From contig NZ_BMYM01000001.1 in NCBI RefSeq assembly GCF_014652275.1, positions 372,001-436,000 of the forward strand: DNA of 64,000 nt. Reading direction: 5' to 3'. The translations under genes were made by a program, and so were the position numbers. The stretch comes from Parahalioglobus pacificus. Lineage in GTDB: Bacteria; Pseudomonadota; Gammaproteobacteria; Pseudomonadales; Halieaceae. Positions 26,633-34,805 of this stretch are shown one piece after another (position 1 is the stretch's first letter; each line of letters starts with the position of its first letter). The notes beneath the pieces were generated by a model. The model saw only the letters and a list, made by a program, of their open reading frames with translations. It was not told the origin of the DNA and did no database searches.

Positions 26633-27196
26633 TCAGGCTGCCGCTTCTTCTTGCTTCGAATCGGAGGCCGATTCCTCACCATCCTTCGATTGCTGAGCCT
26701 CAAGCTCTTTGATCCTCTGCTCAAGGCGGGCGTTGTCTGCTTTGGCTTGCTTGAAGGATTTCTGTAGCAGATCTGCTGCCTTGGTCTTCTCAGCCAGCTT
26801 TTTCTTGTTAGCGTCGAGGTTTTTCTTCATGCGCTCTGGATCGTATTTCTTCAGCGCCGCGTGCTGCTCGCGCTCGGCAGCCAGCTCTTTCTGAAGCGTC
26901 TTTACCCGGCTCTTGGCCGTAGTGACTTCTTCCTTCAAATTCTCGGAGCGGTTGTGTAGCTCGCGGTTGCGCTGTTCAACCGCCTGAATGTCGCTAGCTT
27001 TGCCTGACAGGTCCGTGATGGTCGCGAGCTGGCTGGCGATGGTGCCTTTGAGCTCATCAACCTGCTTCTCAAGCGCTTCCTTTTCTTCCGTCAGCGTAGT
27101 GATTGCGCTATCTTTCGATTCCAATTGATCCTGGTACTGCTCGCGGAGCTGTGCTTCAAGCTCCATGACTTTCTCAAGTTTGCTTACTGTTAGCAT
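26633..27196 (-). CDS. Long coiled-coil protein, unknown function
   Basis: A 187-residue, highly charged protein with heptad-like sequence nearly throughout, e.g. LEAQLREQYQDQLESKDSAI, LTEEKEALEKQVDELKGTI and LQKELAAEREQHAALKKYD. No signal peptide, membrane segment or enzymatic domain; the C-terminus is acidic (EESASDSKQEEAAA). It would form an extended alpha-helical dimer or tether. It lies between the two tRNA-Asn copies, so it may be cargo of a small integrated element (inference). Confidence 0.7.
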   Translation of the reverse strand: MLTVSKLEKVMELEAQLREQYQDQLESKDSAITTLTEEKEALEKQVDELKGTIASQLATITDLSGKASDIQAVEQRNRELHNRSENLKEEVTTAKSRVKTLQKELAAEREQHAALKKYDPERMKKNLDANKKKLAEKTKAADLLQKSFKQAKADNARLEQRIKELEAQQSKDGEESASDSKQEEAAA

Positions 27197-27256
27197 GTAA
27201 CGACTTTTCCCTGTTTACTGGCGCTTGGTTACGGCGGCAAGCGCGGTTGAAAAATA

Positions 27257-27290
27257 GGGGGTTCGCCAAGACTCGAACCCGGGACCACTC
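27257..27290 (-). repeat. tRNA-like 3' remnant
   Basis: On the minus strand this reads as a T arm with TTCGAGT loop followed by an acceptor-like GCGAACCCCC, without CCA and without an intact anticodon arm. The T stem needs two G-U pairs. It looks like another decayed tRNA 3' end close to tRNA-Asn. Confidence 0.35.
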
Positions 27291-27488
27291 GATCAGTCGT
27301 CGGATGGTTTAACGTTCAGTACGTGAAGAGGAGAGGCAAGGCGCTGCCAGCTTCGAGATACTCGCTGGCCGATCTTGGCTCCCTGGACTACAAGCACAGC
27401 TTGTGGCCGCTCCCTGGCTCGCAGCGGTGCTTGCCGAAAGCCCCTCTATCATCCAACTGGGCTCTTCTCGCCCAAGAAGGGCGGATAC

Positions 27489-27522
27489 AAAAAAGCCCGG
27501 TCGATTGACTGGGCTTTCTTTT
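27489..27522 (-). terminator. Terminator downstream of tRNA-Asn
   Basis: An inverted repeat of AAAGCCCAGTC and its complement with an AATC-type loop and T-rich end on the minus strand, directly after the tRNA-Asn 3' end. It ends the tRNA transcript. Confidence 0.8.
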
Positions 27523-27525
27523 GTA

Positions 27526-27601
27526 TGGCTCCGCCTGCTGGGCTCGAACCAGCGACCCAATGATTAACAGTCATTTGCTCTACCAACTGAGCTAAGGCGG
27601 A
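27526..27601 (-). tRNA. tRNA-Asn (GTT)
   Basis: A 76-base gene on the minus strand. Acceptor TCCGCCT pairs with AGGCGGA, the anticodon loop is CTGTTAA with GTT, the T arm has GGTTCGAGC, and CCA is encoded. D arm TTAGCTCAGTTGGTAGAGC. A complete, normal tRNA-Asn. Confidence 0.97.
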
Positions 27602-27770
27602 ATAGGTGTTAACCAGAGGGCGCGTATATTAATGGGCACTTATGTCGCGGTCAACTGTCTAGCGGCCATATTTCGGCGCTGCGGCGCAAAAACTGGCCAT
27701 TGCTGCATTTGCCGTCTAAAACCCTGATAATAAACGGCTATTTTTCGTTCATTATCCCTAGGTTTGTTCT

Positions 27771-29789
27771 GTGACGCGTCCTTTTGAAGTGAAATCGGCC
27801 TTTGAGCCCGCTGGTGATCAGCCGGAGGCGATTCGTCAGCTCGTGGAGGGCGTGCAGGCGGGCCTTTCGTCCCAGATTTTGTTGGGTGTAACTGGCTCAG
27901 GCAAGACGTTCACTATGGCCCATGTGGTGGAAAAGCTGCAAAGGCCCACCATCGTCATGGCGCACAACAAAACGCTGGCCGCCCAGCTGTACGGGGAGTT
28001 TAAGGAGTTCTTCCCAAACAATGCGGTGGAGTATTTCGTTTCTTACTACGACTACTACCAGCCCGAGGCATATGTGCCATCTTCGGACACCTTCATTGAG
28101 AAGGATGCTTCGATCAATGACCACATTGAGCAGATGCGCCTGTCGGCCACCAAGGCCCTGCTGGAACGGGAGGACGTCCTCGTAGTCGCCACGGTCTCGG
28201 CTATCTATGGCTTGGGTGACCCGAAATCCTACTTCAAAATGGTGATGCACCTCTCCCGGGGGGAGATCATCGATCAGCGCCAGGTGCTGCGTCAGCTGGC
28301 GGAGTTGCAGTACACCCGCAATGATGTGGACTTCAGTCGGGGTACTTACCGTGTACGTGGCGACGTCATTGATATTTTCCCGGCGGACTCTGAGAACGAT
28401 GCCGTACGTGTAGAGCTGTTCGACGAGGAGGTGGAAAGCCTTTCGCTGTTCGATCCCCTCACGGGTGCCATTGAAGCTAAGGTCCCTCGAGTGACCATCT
28501 TCCCAAAAAGTCACTACGTTACCTCTCGCGATGTGATGCTGGGTGCCATTGATGAGATTGAGGCGGAGTTAGAGGTTCGCCTTAAGCAGCTCAAGGACAA
28601 CGACAAATTGGTGGAGGCACAACGCCTGCAGCAGCGCACGAAATACGATGTGGAGATGATCCGGGAGTTGGGCTATTGCCAGGGCATTGAAAACTACTCG
28701 CGCTACCTCTCCGGTCGTGCGCCGGGCGAGCCGCCGCCAACCTTGTTTGAATACCTGCCTGACAATGCATTGGTAATCGTGGACGAATCTCACGCCAGTA
28801 TTCCGCAAATTGGCGCGATGTACCGTGGCGACCGTTCGCGAAAAGAAACGTTAGTGGAGTACGGCTTCCGTTTGCCTTCCGCCCTGGACAACCGCCCGAT
28901 GCGGTTTGCAGAGTGGGAGCAACTGGTGCCCCAGGCGGTCTTTGTGTCTGCAACGCCCGGTCCGTATGAACTGGAGCATGCGGGGCGCACCGTCGAGCAG
29001 GTTGTGCGGCCCACTGGGCTTATCGATCCGGAGCTTGAGGTACGGCCTGCCACCACCCAGGTGGACGACCTACTCGCGGAGATCCATACAGTCGTTGCCA
29101 AAGGTCAGCGTGTACTCGTGACCACACTGACCAAGCGGATGGCGGAAGACCTTACTGAGTACCTGGCTGAGCATGACGTTAAGGTGCGCTATCTGCATTC
29201 GGACATCGATACGGTTGAGCGTGTTGAGATTATTCGGGATCTACGACTGGGTGAGTTTGATGTGCTCGTGGGCATCAACCTGCTACGTGAGGGCCTAGAC
29301 ATGCCCGAGGTGTCGCTTGTGGCCATTCTGGATGCGGATAAGGAAGGGTTCCTGCGCTCGGACCGCTCCCTGATTCAGACCATTGGCCGCGCAGCCCGCA
29401 ACCTTCACGGTCGCGCCATTCTGTATGCAGATAACGTGACCGGATCTATGGAACGTGCCATGGCCGAAACCGAGCGGCGGCGCGAAAAGCAGCTGGCACA
29501 TAATGCTGAGTACAACATTGTGCCGAAAGGCGTTGAGAAGTCGGTTCAAGACATCATGGAAGGAGCGCGGCGAATGCCGACACGCGGCAAAGCCAAAGGC
29601 CGCAAAGTGGCCGATACCCGCGCGACCTACGCCGAGGATCTGGCAAAACTTACGCCCGCAGCTTTGTCACGTAAGCTCAAGCAAATGGAAGGGCAGATGC
29701 AGGAACACGCTAAGAACCTGGAGTTTGAGGAGGCAGCAGCATTGCGGGACCAGCTAACCGAGATTAAGCAACAAGCCTTCATCAGTTAG
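27771..29789 (+). CDS. uvrB: UvrABC excinuclease subunit B
   Basis: A 672-residue UvrB, the damage-verifying helicase of nucleotide excision repair that works with UvrA and UvrC. Walker A GVTGSGKT (39-46), the beta-hairpin with [20 protein letters not shown], helicase motifs such as VDESH and QTIGRAARN, and a C-terminal UVR domain ([14 protein letters not shown]-type, here [18 protein letters not shown]) that binds UvrC. Full family length. GTG start at 27771 with a weak Shine-Dalgarno. I see no clear LexA box upstream. Confidence 0.97.
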   Translation: MTRPFEVKSAFEPAGDQPEAIRQLVEGVQAGLSSQILLGVTGSGKTFTMAHVVEKLQRPTIVMAHNKTLAAQLYGEFKEFFPNNAVEYFVSYYDYYQPEAYVPSSDTFIEKDASINDHIEQMRLSATKALLEREDVLVVATVSAIYGLGDPKSYFKMVMHLSRGEIIDQRQVLRQLAELQYTRNDVDFSRGTYRVRGDVIDIFPADSENDAVRVELFDEEVESLSLFDPLTGAIEAKVPRVTIFPKSHYVTSRDVMLGAIDEIEAELEVRLKQLKDNDKLVEAQRLQQRTKYDVEMIRELGYCQGIENYSRYLSGRAPGEPPPTLFEYLPDNALVIVDESHASIPQIGAMYRGDRSRKETLVEYGFRLPSALDNRPMRFAEWEQLVPQAVFVSATPGPYELEHAGRTVEQVVRPTGLIDPELEVRPATTQVDDLLAEIHTVVAKGQRVLVTTLTKRMAEDLTEYLAEHDVKVRYLHSDIDTVERVEIIRDLRLGEFDVLVGINLLREGLDMPEVSLVAILDADKEGFLRSDRSLIQTIGRAARNLHGRAILYADNVTGSMERAMAETERRREKQLAHNAEYNIVPKGVEKSVQDIMEGARRMPTRGKAKGRKVADTRATYAEDLAKLTPAALSRKLKQMEGQMQEHAKNLEFEEAAALRDQLTEIKQQAFIS

Positions 29790-29852
29790 CGCTGAAAATG
29801 GCGAGGCGGTCTATAATAGGAAAAGTGTAAAAACCATAAGGAGGTCCACTGC

Positions 29853-31400
29853 ATGCGTCCACAACGATGGTATTTAGGGTTGGCGCTGGTGTTAACAGCG
29901 TCCCTCGCTCAGGCCGCCGACAAACCCAATATTCTTGTCATCTGGGGAGATGACGTCGGTCAGTCCAACATCAGTGCCTATTCTCGCGGCATGATGGGCT
30001 ACCACACTCCGAATATTGATCGCATCGCCGACGAGGGCATGATGTTCACCGACTACTACGGTGAGCAAAGCTGTACCGCAGGTCGCTCTTCTTTCATCAT
30101 GGGCCAATCGGTATTTCGCACGGGCCTAAGTAAAGTCGGGCTCCCCGGCGCAGAGCTGGGTATGCGTGAGGAAGATCCCACCATCGCGGGCTTGCTGAAG
30201 AATCACGGCTATGTCACCGGGCAGTTCGGCAAGAACCACCTGGGTGATCGCGATGAGCACTTGCCCACGAATCACGGCTTCGATGAGTTCTACGGCAACC
30301 TGTATCACCTGAATGCAGAGGAAGAGCCCGAGAACGCAGACTACCCCACTGATCCTGCGTTCCGTGAACGCTACGGGCCCCGCGGTGTCATCAAGTCAAG
30401 CGCAGATGGCGAGATCGAAGACACGGGTCCCTTAACCAAGAAGCGCATGGAAGTTGTCGATGACGACACTTCTGCAGAGGCTATCAAGTTCTTGGAGCAG
30501 GCGGTGGCCGACGACAAGCCATTCTTTATTTGGTGGAGCGGCACGCGCATGCACTTCCGCACCCACGTCTCGGAAGAGAAGATGAAGTGGTGCAAGGAGC
30601 AGTACCCACGCGCGGATGAATACAGCTGCGGAATGGTGGAGCACGATGCGCACATCGGGCTGTTCCTGGATAAGCTGGATGAGCTGGGCATTGCCGACAA
30701 CACGATCGTGTTCTACAGCACCGACAATGGGCCGCACTACAACACCTGGCCAGATGCCGCTTCAACGCCATTCTTTGGTGAGAAAAACACCAATTGGGAA
30801 GGTGGCTGGCGAGTGCCTGCGGCCGTTCGCTGGCCCGGCAAGATCGAGGCTGGCTCCGTGTCTAACGAGATCATGCATCACATGGATTGGTTGCCCACCT
30901 TCCTTGCAGCGGCCGGGGAAGCAGATGTCAAAGACAAGCTGCTGAAGGGACATCGAGCCATTGGTCGTCGTTACAAGGTCCACCTGGATGGCTACAACTT
31001 TTTGCCCTATTTGACAGGTGAGTCTGAGGAAGCGCCTCGCAGAGAAATCTTCTATTTCTCGGATGAGGGTGATCTGACGGCGTTACGCTACAACGATTGG
31101 AAGATGATCTTCATGGAGCAGAAAGAGTATGAGACGTTCCGAGCTTGGATCGAGCCATTCACCCCACTGCGCGTACCCCTGATCTTCAATCTCCGTCGAG
31201 ACCCGTACGAGCGGTCTTATCGCACATCCAATACCTATTATGACTGGATGCTTGATCGGGTCTACCTGCTGGTGCCTGCACAGGACTACGTTGCGCGGTT
31301 CCTGCAGACCTTTGAGGAGTACCCGCCGCGCCAGAAGGCAGCGAGCTTCTCCCTGGACCAGGTGATGGAAAAACTCACCACACCCTCTGGCAACCCTTAG
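29853..31400 (+). CDS. Exported type I sulfatase with a CTAGR formylglycine motif
   Basis: A 515-residue arylsulfatase-family enzyme with a signal peptide (MRPQRWYLGLALVLTASLAQ, cleavage about AQA-AD). Metal ligands are visible as WGDDVG (31-36) and the late STDNG motif (FYSTDNGPHYN). The catalytic cysteine is C74 in SCTAGRSSF; the motif has Ala where the textbook CxPxR has Pro, a variant also found in AslA-like enzymes. It needs formylglycine formation by FGE or an anSME, neither encoded here. The substrate is unknown; marine polysaccharide sulfate or an aryl/choline sulfate is possible. GGAGG Shine-Dalgarno; a -10-like TATAAT at 29812. Confidence 0.92.
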   Translation: MRPQRWYLGLALVLTASLAQAADKPNILVIWGDDVGQSNISAYSRGMMGYHTPNIDRIADEGMMFTDYYGEQSCTAGRSSFIMGQSVFRTGLSKVGLPGAELGMREEDPTIAGLLKNHGYVTGQFGKNHLGDRDEHLPTNHGFDEFYGNLYHLNAEEEPENADYPTDPAFRERYGPRGVIKSSADGEIEDTGPLTKKRMEVVDDDTSAEAIKFLEQAVADDKPFFIWWSGTRMHFRTHVSEEKMKWCKEQYPRADEYSCGMVEHDAHIGLFLDKLDELGIADNTIVFYSTDNGPHYNTWPDAASTPFFGEKNTNWEGGWRVPAAVRWPGKIEAGSVSNEIMHHMDWLPTFLAAAGEADVKDKLLKGHRAIGRRYKVHLDGYNFLPYLTGESEEAPRREIFYFSDEGDLTALRYNDWKMIFMEQKEYETFRAWIEPFTPLRVPLIFNLRRDPYERSYRTSNTYYDWMLDRVYLLVPAQDYVARFLQTFEEYPPRQKAASFSLDQVMEKLTTPSGNP

Positions 31401-31420
31401 TACCGCATGGGTTGCTGGGA

Positions 31421-31446
31421 AGGGCCTCTAACGAGGCCCTTTTTTG
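31421..31446 (+). terminator. Rho-independent terminator of the sulfatase gene
   Basis: 8-bp stem AGGGCCTC / GAGGCCCT (31421-31428, 31433-31440), TAAC loop, then a T run. Confidence 0.92.
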
Positions 31447-31492
31447 TGCATGAATGTTCAGTGATTCGCTCACTACTGCTTTCGCCGATAAT

Positions 31493-31789
31493 CTACAAAT
31501 CACCGTTCGCACTGCGCGGGGCGAAGTAATCGGCTGCCTCAGGCGTCGCCGTGAGCTCAATCGACTCCACCACTTCACCATCGATGATATAGGCTTGCCG
31601 ACAAGTTTCCGTCTTGATGTGTGCTCGTTCAGTCCGCAGTTTTTCCACTGCAATTTCAGCGCGCGTGGCCTCAGCACCCGAGGTATCACCCTGTGCGATT
31701 TGACGTATTAATCTTTGCTTCAAACTTTCACCGTTTTTGGGCTGAAGCTCCAACTGGTGCGGACGTGGTTTCTTCGGTACTGCGATCAT
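31493..31789 (-). CDS. Small hypothetical protein beside the sortase regulators
   Basis: A 98-residue soluble protein: MIAVPKKPRPHQLELQPKNG, a predicted charged helix (LKQRLIRQIAQGD to AEIAVEKLRTERAHIK), then IIDGEVVESIELTATPEAAD. ATG 31789 has an AGGA Shine-Dalgarno; a longer in-frame start would not. No family is recognised. It lies on the same strand as, and about 90 bases after, the sortase-system histidine kinase, so co-transcription is possible. Confidence 0.5.
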   Translation of the reverse strand: MIAVPKKPRPHQLELQPKNGESLKQRLIRQIAQGDTSGAEATRAEIAVEKLRTERAHIKTETCRQAYIIDGEVVESIELTATPEAADYFAPRSANGDL

Positions 31790-31881
31790 GCTGGTTTTCC
31801 TCCACTTTGAGGAAAATGCTACGCCGACACTGACGTCCATCGGATGGCCGGCGACGACAAGTGCTTTGCAGATTGCGCCAT

Positions 31882-33945
31882 TTATGTCGGATCGATGGGG
31901 CCCGGCAGGATAAGCGTGATTTGCACACCCGAGCCATCCTCACGATTGTCTGCCTTCGAGGTACCCCCAAGTGCTGTTGTAATCAGGCGTACAACGTGGA
32001 GGCCGAGACCCAGGTGAATACTATTGCTCTCCGCGGTCTCCCGCAGCGACACCATGGGTTCGAAGATCTGACTGCCCAGGTGTTCCGGTAGCAGTGGCCC
32101 GGGATTGGTTACGGTAACAGCGACGCGGTCGTTTAACACACCGGCGCCCAACTCGATGGTCTTGCCACGTTGTGTAAATGACACCGCGTTGGCCACCAGT
32201 TTATCCAGGGCCTGCGCCAGCAGATCCGGATTACTCTCGATCCAGATTGGCTCTGATAGGGTTAAGGTAAATCGCCTATCGCTGTGAATCTGTGCGTAGG
32301 CCGTTACCAGTTCTTCGAGGAAAGCATTCAACTCTATACGCTCACGTTGTGGCCTCTGGAGGCTGTCTTCCAATCCGGCGGCCTCACTCATCGCAGTCAG
32401 TATTCGGCTCAAGCGAGCAAGGCCTTCCTGTGCACGCTGCCGGTAGGTAGCCCTTTCCTCCTTGTTGAGGGCAGGGTGTGCGAGGTTGTCCAGCGAGGAT
32501 TGAATCACCGCAATGGGCGTGCGCAGTTCATGGGCGAGCTTACTGCTGAGGGTCCTGAGGTACTGGTTGTAGTCGGCAACGCGATCCAGCAGTTCAGCGT
32601 AGCGCCGGGAGAGATCGCCAATCTCATCCTTGGCCCGGCTGCGCGGAAACCGGTCGATGTTACCGTCACTGTCTAGCGCTGTTTCGGCGGCCTGGCTAAG
32701 CCGCCGTATCCGCCAACTGAGCAGGCTTGCATACGCCAAAAGCCCCAGCGCAGATACAGCAATAGCGCTCAGACTGTAGCCCACCAGAGTGGAAAAAGCC
32801 GCATCGGTCAATGACAGGTATCGCTCGCTGCTCTGTGCCACCAATAAAGCGCCCATTGGCGCTGCGTTGGCGAACAGGGGAGCCGCAGCCTGGAGCAGCG
32901 CACGGTCTCCGCTGGCGGCGTCGCCGTAACTGGCGACACCACCATAACCGGCCATGGGGTCCTCGAGCGTTTTGTCTGCCAGCTTACCGCGATTATCCAC
33001 TGTGGGGCGCGGCGCCAGGTTCTCTTCAGGCAGAGCCCACCGATAGAGCTGTCGCAGCAGCCAATGGGTATTGCCACTGCCCGCGGCAGAACTGCTCTCA
33101 TCACTGCCTAATTGGGCCAGGCGCTGGCCGCCCTTGTCAAACAGGGCGATATCAGTGCCGGGTGCAATGAATCGCTGCAACCATTGCTCCAGTGCGGGGG
33201 GGGAATGAATGAGCCAAGGGGGCGCAGCGGTGTCTAACGCGGTGGTATTGCCCAAAGTACGCGTACCCGATCCCGTGAAGGCCACATCCACCAAGTAAAA
33301 GCCAAGGCGTTCACCGAGCAGGCTGATGGGCATCTCCAATTCAAGGTTGTAGCCTTGTGCAGTGTCCTGCCAGACCCCGCGGATTCGATTAGGGTCGGTA
33401 CCCGGGAGTGCGCGGTCTACGTACTGTGCCCTGATCCGCCCCGGCGCCGCGGTGGATATGACATAGCTCTGGCGCCGACCCTGTACCCAGGTGGTGAGAT
33501 ACAGTCGGTCGCCATTGGGCTGCGGTGAGAGAGCAGGGTTGTGAAAGACAATCTCGGGGTCGCTCACCTGAAAGAGCAGATACAGCCGGCCTTGCCGAGC
33601 CATTGCCTGGTACCGCAGTTGCAGTGAACTGTCGCTGTTGCCGTATTGCCTGAACCGCTGCTCCGGCCAACCTTCGGCATAGCCGTCCACGATCACGGGC
33701 TGCTCCGTGGGCCAGGCATAAACGCTGTCGCGGGCGTCGGGCAGGTCTTTCAGCCGCAAGGTATCGGGGTAAAGCAGGTCGTCCCGGTCTGTGAGCGTTG
33801 CCGCTATTGTCTCGGCGGTCGCTTGTAGTGCCTGCTCCTGGCCATCGCGCAAACCGGACTCAATTTCCCGAATAAACTGGCAGCCTGCCCATGGCAGGCT
33901 CAGCAGCAATAAACTCACCAGCAATAGCTGTCGGCGCAGGGTCAT
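31882..33945 (-). CDS. pdsS: Proteobacterial dedicated sortase system histidine kinase
   Basis: A 687-residue membrane sensor kinase. The N-terminal helix (LLLVSLLLLSLPWAG) and a second helix near residues 390-410 bracket a large periplasmic domain of about 370 residues with carbohydrate-binding-like beta features. A HAMP-like linker, the H-box LAHELRTP and an HATPase domain (LDKLVANAVSF) follow. Architecture and position next to the response regulator and a class GN sortase match the dedicated sortase system (TIGR03785 type). It probably senses envelope state and phosphorylates the regulator encoded immediately upstream, which it follows by six bases. Confidence 0.88.
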   Translation of the reverse strand: MTLRRQLLLVSLLLLSLPWAGCQFIREIESGLRDGQEQALQATAETIAATLTDRDDLLYPDTLRLKDLPDARDSVYAWPTEQPVIVDGYAEGWPEQRFRQYGNSDSSLQLRYQAMARQGRLYLLFQVSDPEIVFHNPALSPQPNGDRLYLTTWVQGRRQSYVISTAAPGRIRAQYVDRALPGTDPNRIRGVWQDTAQGYNLELEMPISLLGERLGFYLVDVAFTGSGTRTLGNTTALDTAAPPWLIHSPPALEQWLQRFIAPGTDIALFDKGGQRLAQLGSDESSSAAGSGNTHWLLRQLYRWALPEENLAPRPTVDNRGKLADKTLEDPMAGYGGVASYGDAASGDRALLQAAAPLFANAAPMGALLVAQSSERYLSLTDAAFSTLVGYSLSAIAVSALGLLAYASLLSWRIRRLSQAAETALDSDGNIDRFPRSRAKDEIGDLSRRYAELLDRVADYNQYLRTLSSKLAHELRTPIAVIQSSLDNLAHPALNKEERATYRQRAQEGLARLSRILTAMSEAAGLEDSLQRPQRERIELNAFLEELVTAYAQIHSDRRFTLTLSEPIWIESNPDLLAQALDKLVANAVSFTQRGKTIELGAGVLNDRVAVTVTNPGPLLPEHLGSQIFEPMVSLRETAESNSIHLGLGLHVVRLITTALGGTSKADNREDGSGVQITLILPGPIDPT

Positions 33946-33951
33946 GACAGG

Positions 33952-34644
33952 CTATTCCATGTGCCAGCTGTATCCCATGGCATACGCTGTTTTGATGGCA
34001 ACAAAGTGCGCGTCTACGGCTTTGAACTTGCGCCTCACTCGCTTGATGTGAGAGGTGATGGTGTTGTCGTCCAGGACCACGTTGGCTGCATCCATGAGCT
34101 GTTGCCGATTTTTGACGTGCCCGGGATGCTGTGCCAACGCATGCACAATCCAGAACTCCGTGACGGTGAGGTCTACGGCTTCACCACGCCAGTGTGCCGT
34201 CATTCTGTCCGCGTCCAGCCTGAGTTCGCCACGCGTGAGTGCCTGGCTCTCGGTCTGCGGTGAGCGCAGGGCCTCCATGCGGCGCAACAGGGCAAATATG
34301 CGCGCCAGCATATGCTCCTGACTGATGTCTTTGGTGACGTAATCGTCCGCGCCCAGTCTCAGCCCCGAGATAATGTCCACCTCGGAGTCACGCGCGGTAA
34401 GAAACATGATGGGTAGCTCACGGCTCTGGCTGCGCAATTCGCGGCACAACTCGAAGCCACCCTCGGTGTCCATGCCCAGTCCGATATCAATGATGGCAAG
34501 ATCGGGCAGGTGGGTGTTGAAGGCATCGGTAGCGCTGGCTTTGTCCGAGTACCAGGAAACCCTGAAACCACGGCGCTGTAGCGCCTCGCGATAGTTAGCG
34601 GCAATCGCGGCCACGTCTTCGACGATGGCGATGTGATGGTCCAT
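33952..34644 (-). CDS. pdsR: Proteobacterial dedicated sortase system response regulator
   Basis: A 230-residue OmpR-like regulator. The receiver has the acidic pair and phospho-acceptor Asp in LAIIDIGLGMD (about D52), the conserved Thr in FLTARDSE and the Lys in VTKDIS. The C-terminal winged helix includes LTVTEFWIVHALAQHPGHVK and TITSHIKRVRRKFK. It is followed six bases later by its kinase and is divergent from the sortase target gene, with about 160 bases between starts, so it most likely controls the target-sortase operon (TIGR03787 type). Confidence 0.9.
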   Translation of the reverse strand: MDHHIAIVEDVAAIAANYREALQRRGFRVSWYSDKASATDAFNTHLPDLAIIDIGLGMDTEGGFELCRELRSQSRELPIMFLTARDSEVDIISGLRLGADDYVTKDISQEHMLARIFALLRRMEALRSPQTESQALTRGELRLDADRMTAHWRGEAVDLTVTEFWIVHALAQHPGHVKNRQQLMDAANVVLDDNTITSHIKRVRRKFKAVDAHFVAIKTAYAMGYSWHME

Positions 34645-34805
34645 AGGGCGCTCCGAAATGATGTTCGCATGGTTTCAAAAACCCAGCTGCCTCACAAGGC
34701 TCTGCCACAATTCATCACAATTCGCCTCTGTCCTGCCCGAATCGTGCCATTACTGCGCCGCAATGACTCGCTTGAATAACTCCCATACCAATAAGGGGAG
34801 TCATC

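Noticed and set aside
26488-27601. Intact genomic island at tRNA-Asn
   Set aside because: No integrase or mobility gene and only about 1 kb between tRNA copies; at most a remnant.
27602-27770. LexA box for uvrB
   Set aside because: No CTG-N10-CAG-type palindrome is visible upstream of uvrB.
27897-28514. 205-codon minus-strand frame within uvrB
   Set aside because: Fully inside uvrB on the other strand; a shadow of its codon use.
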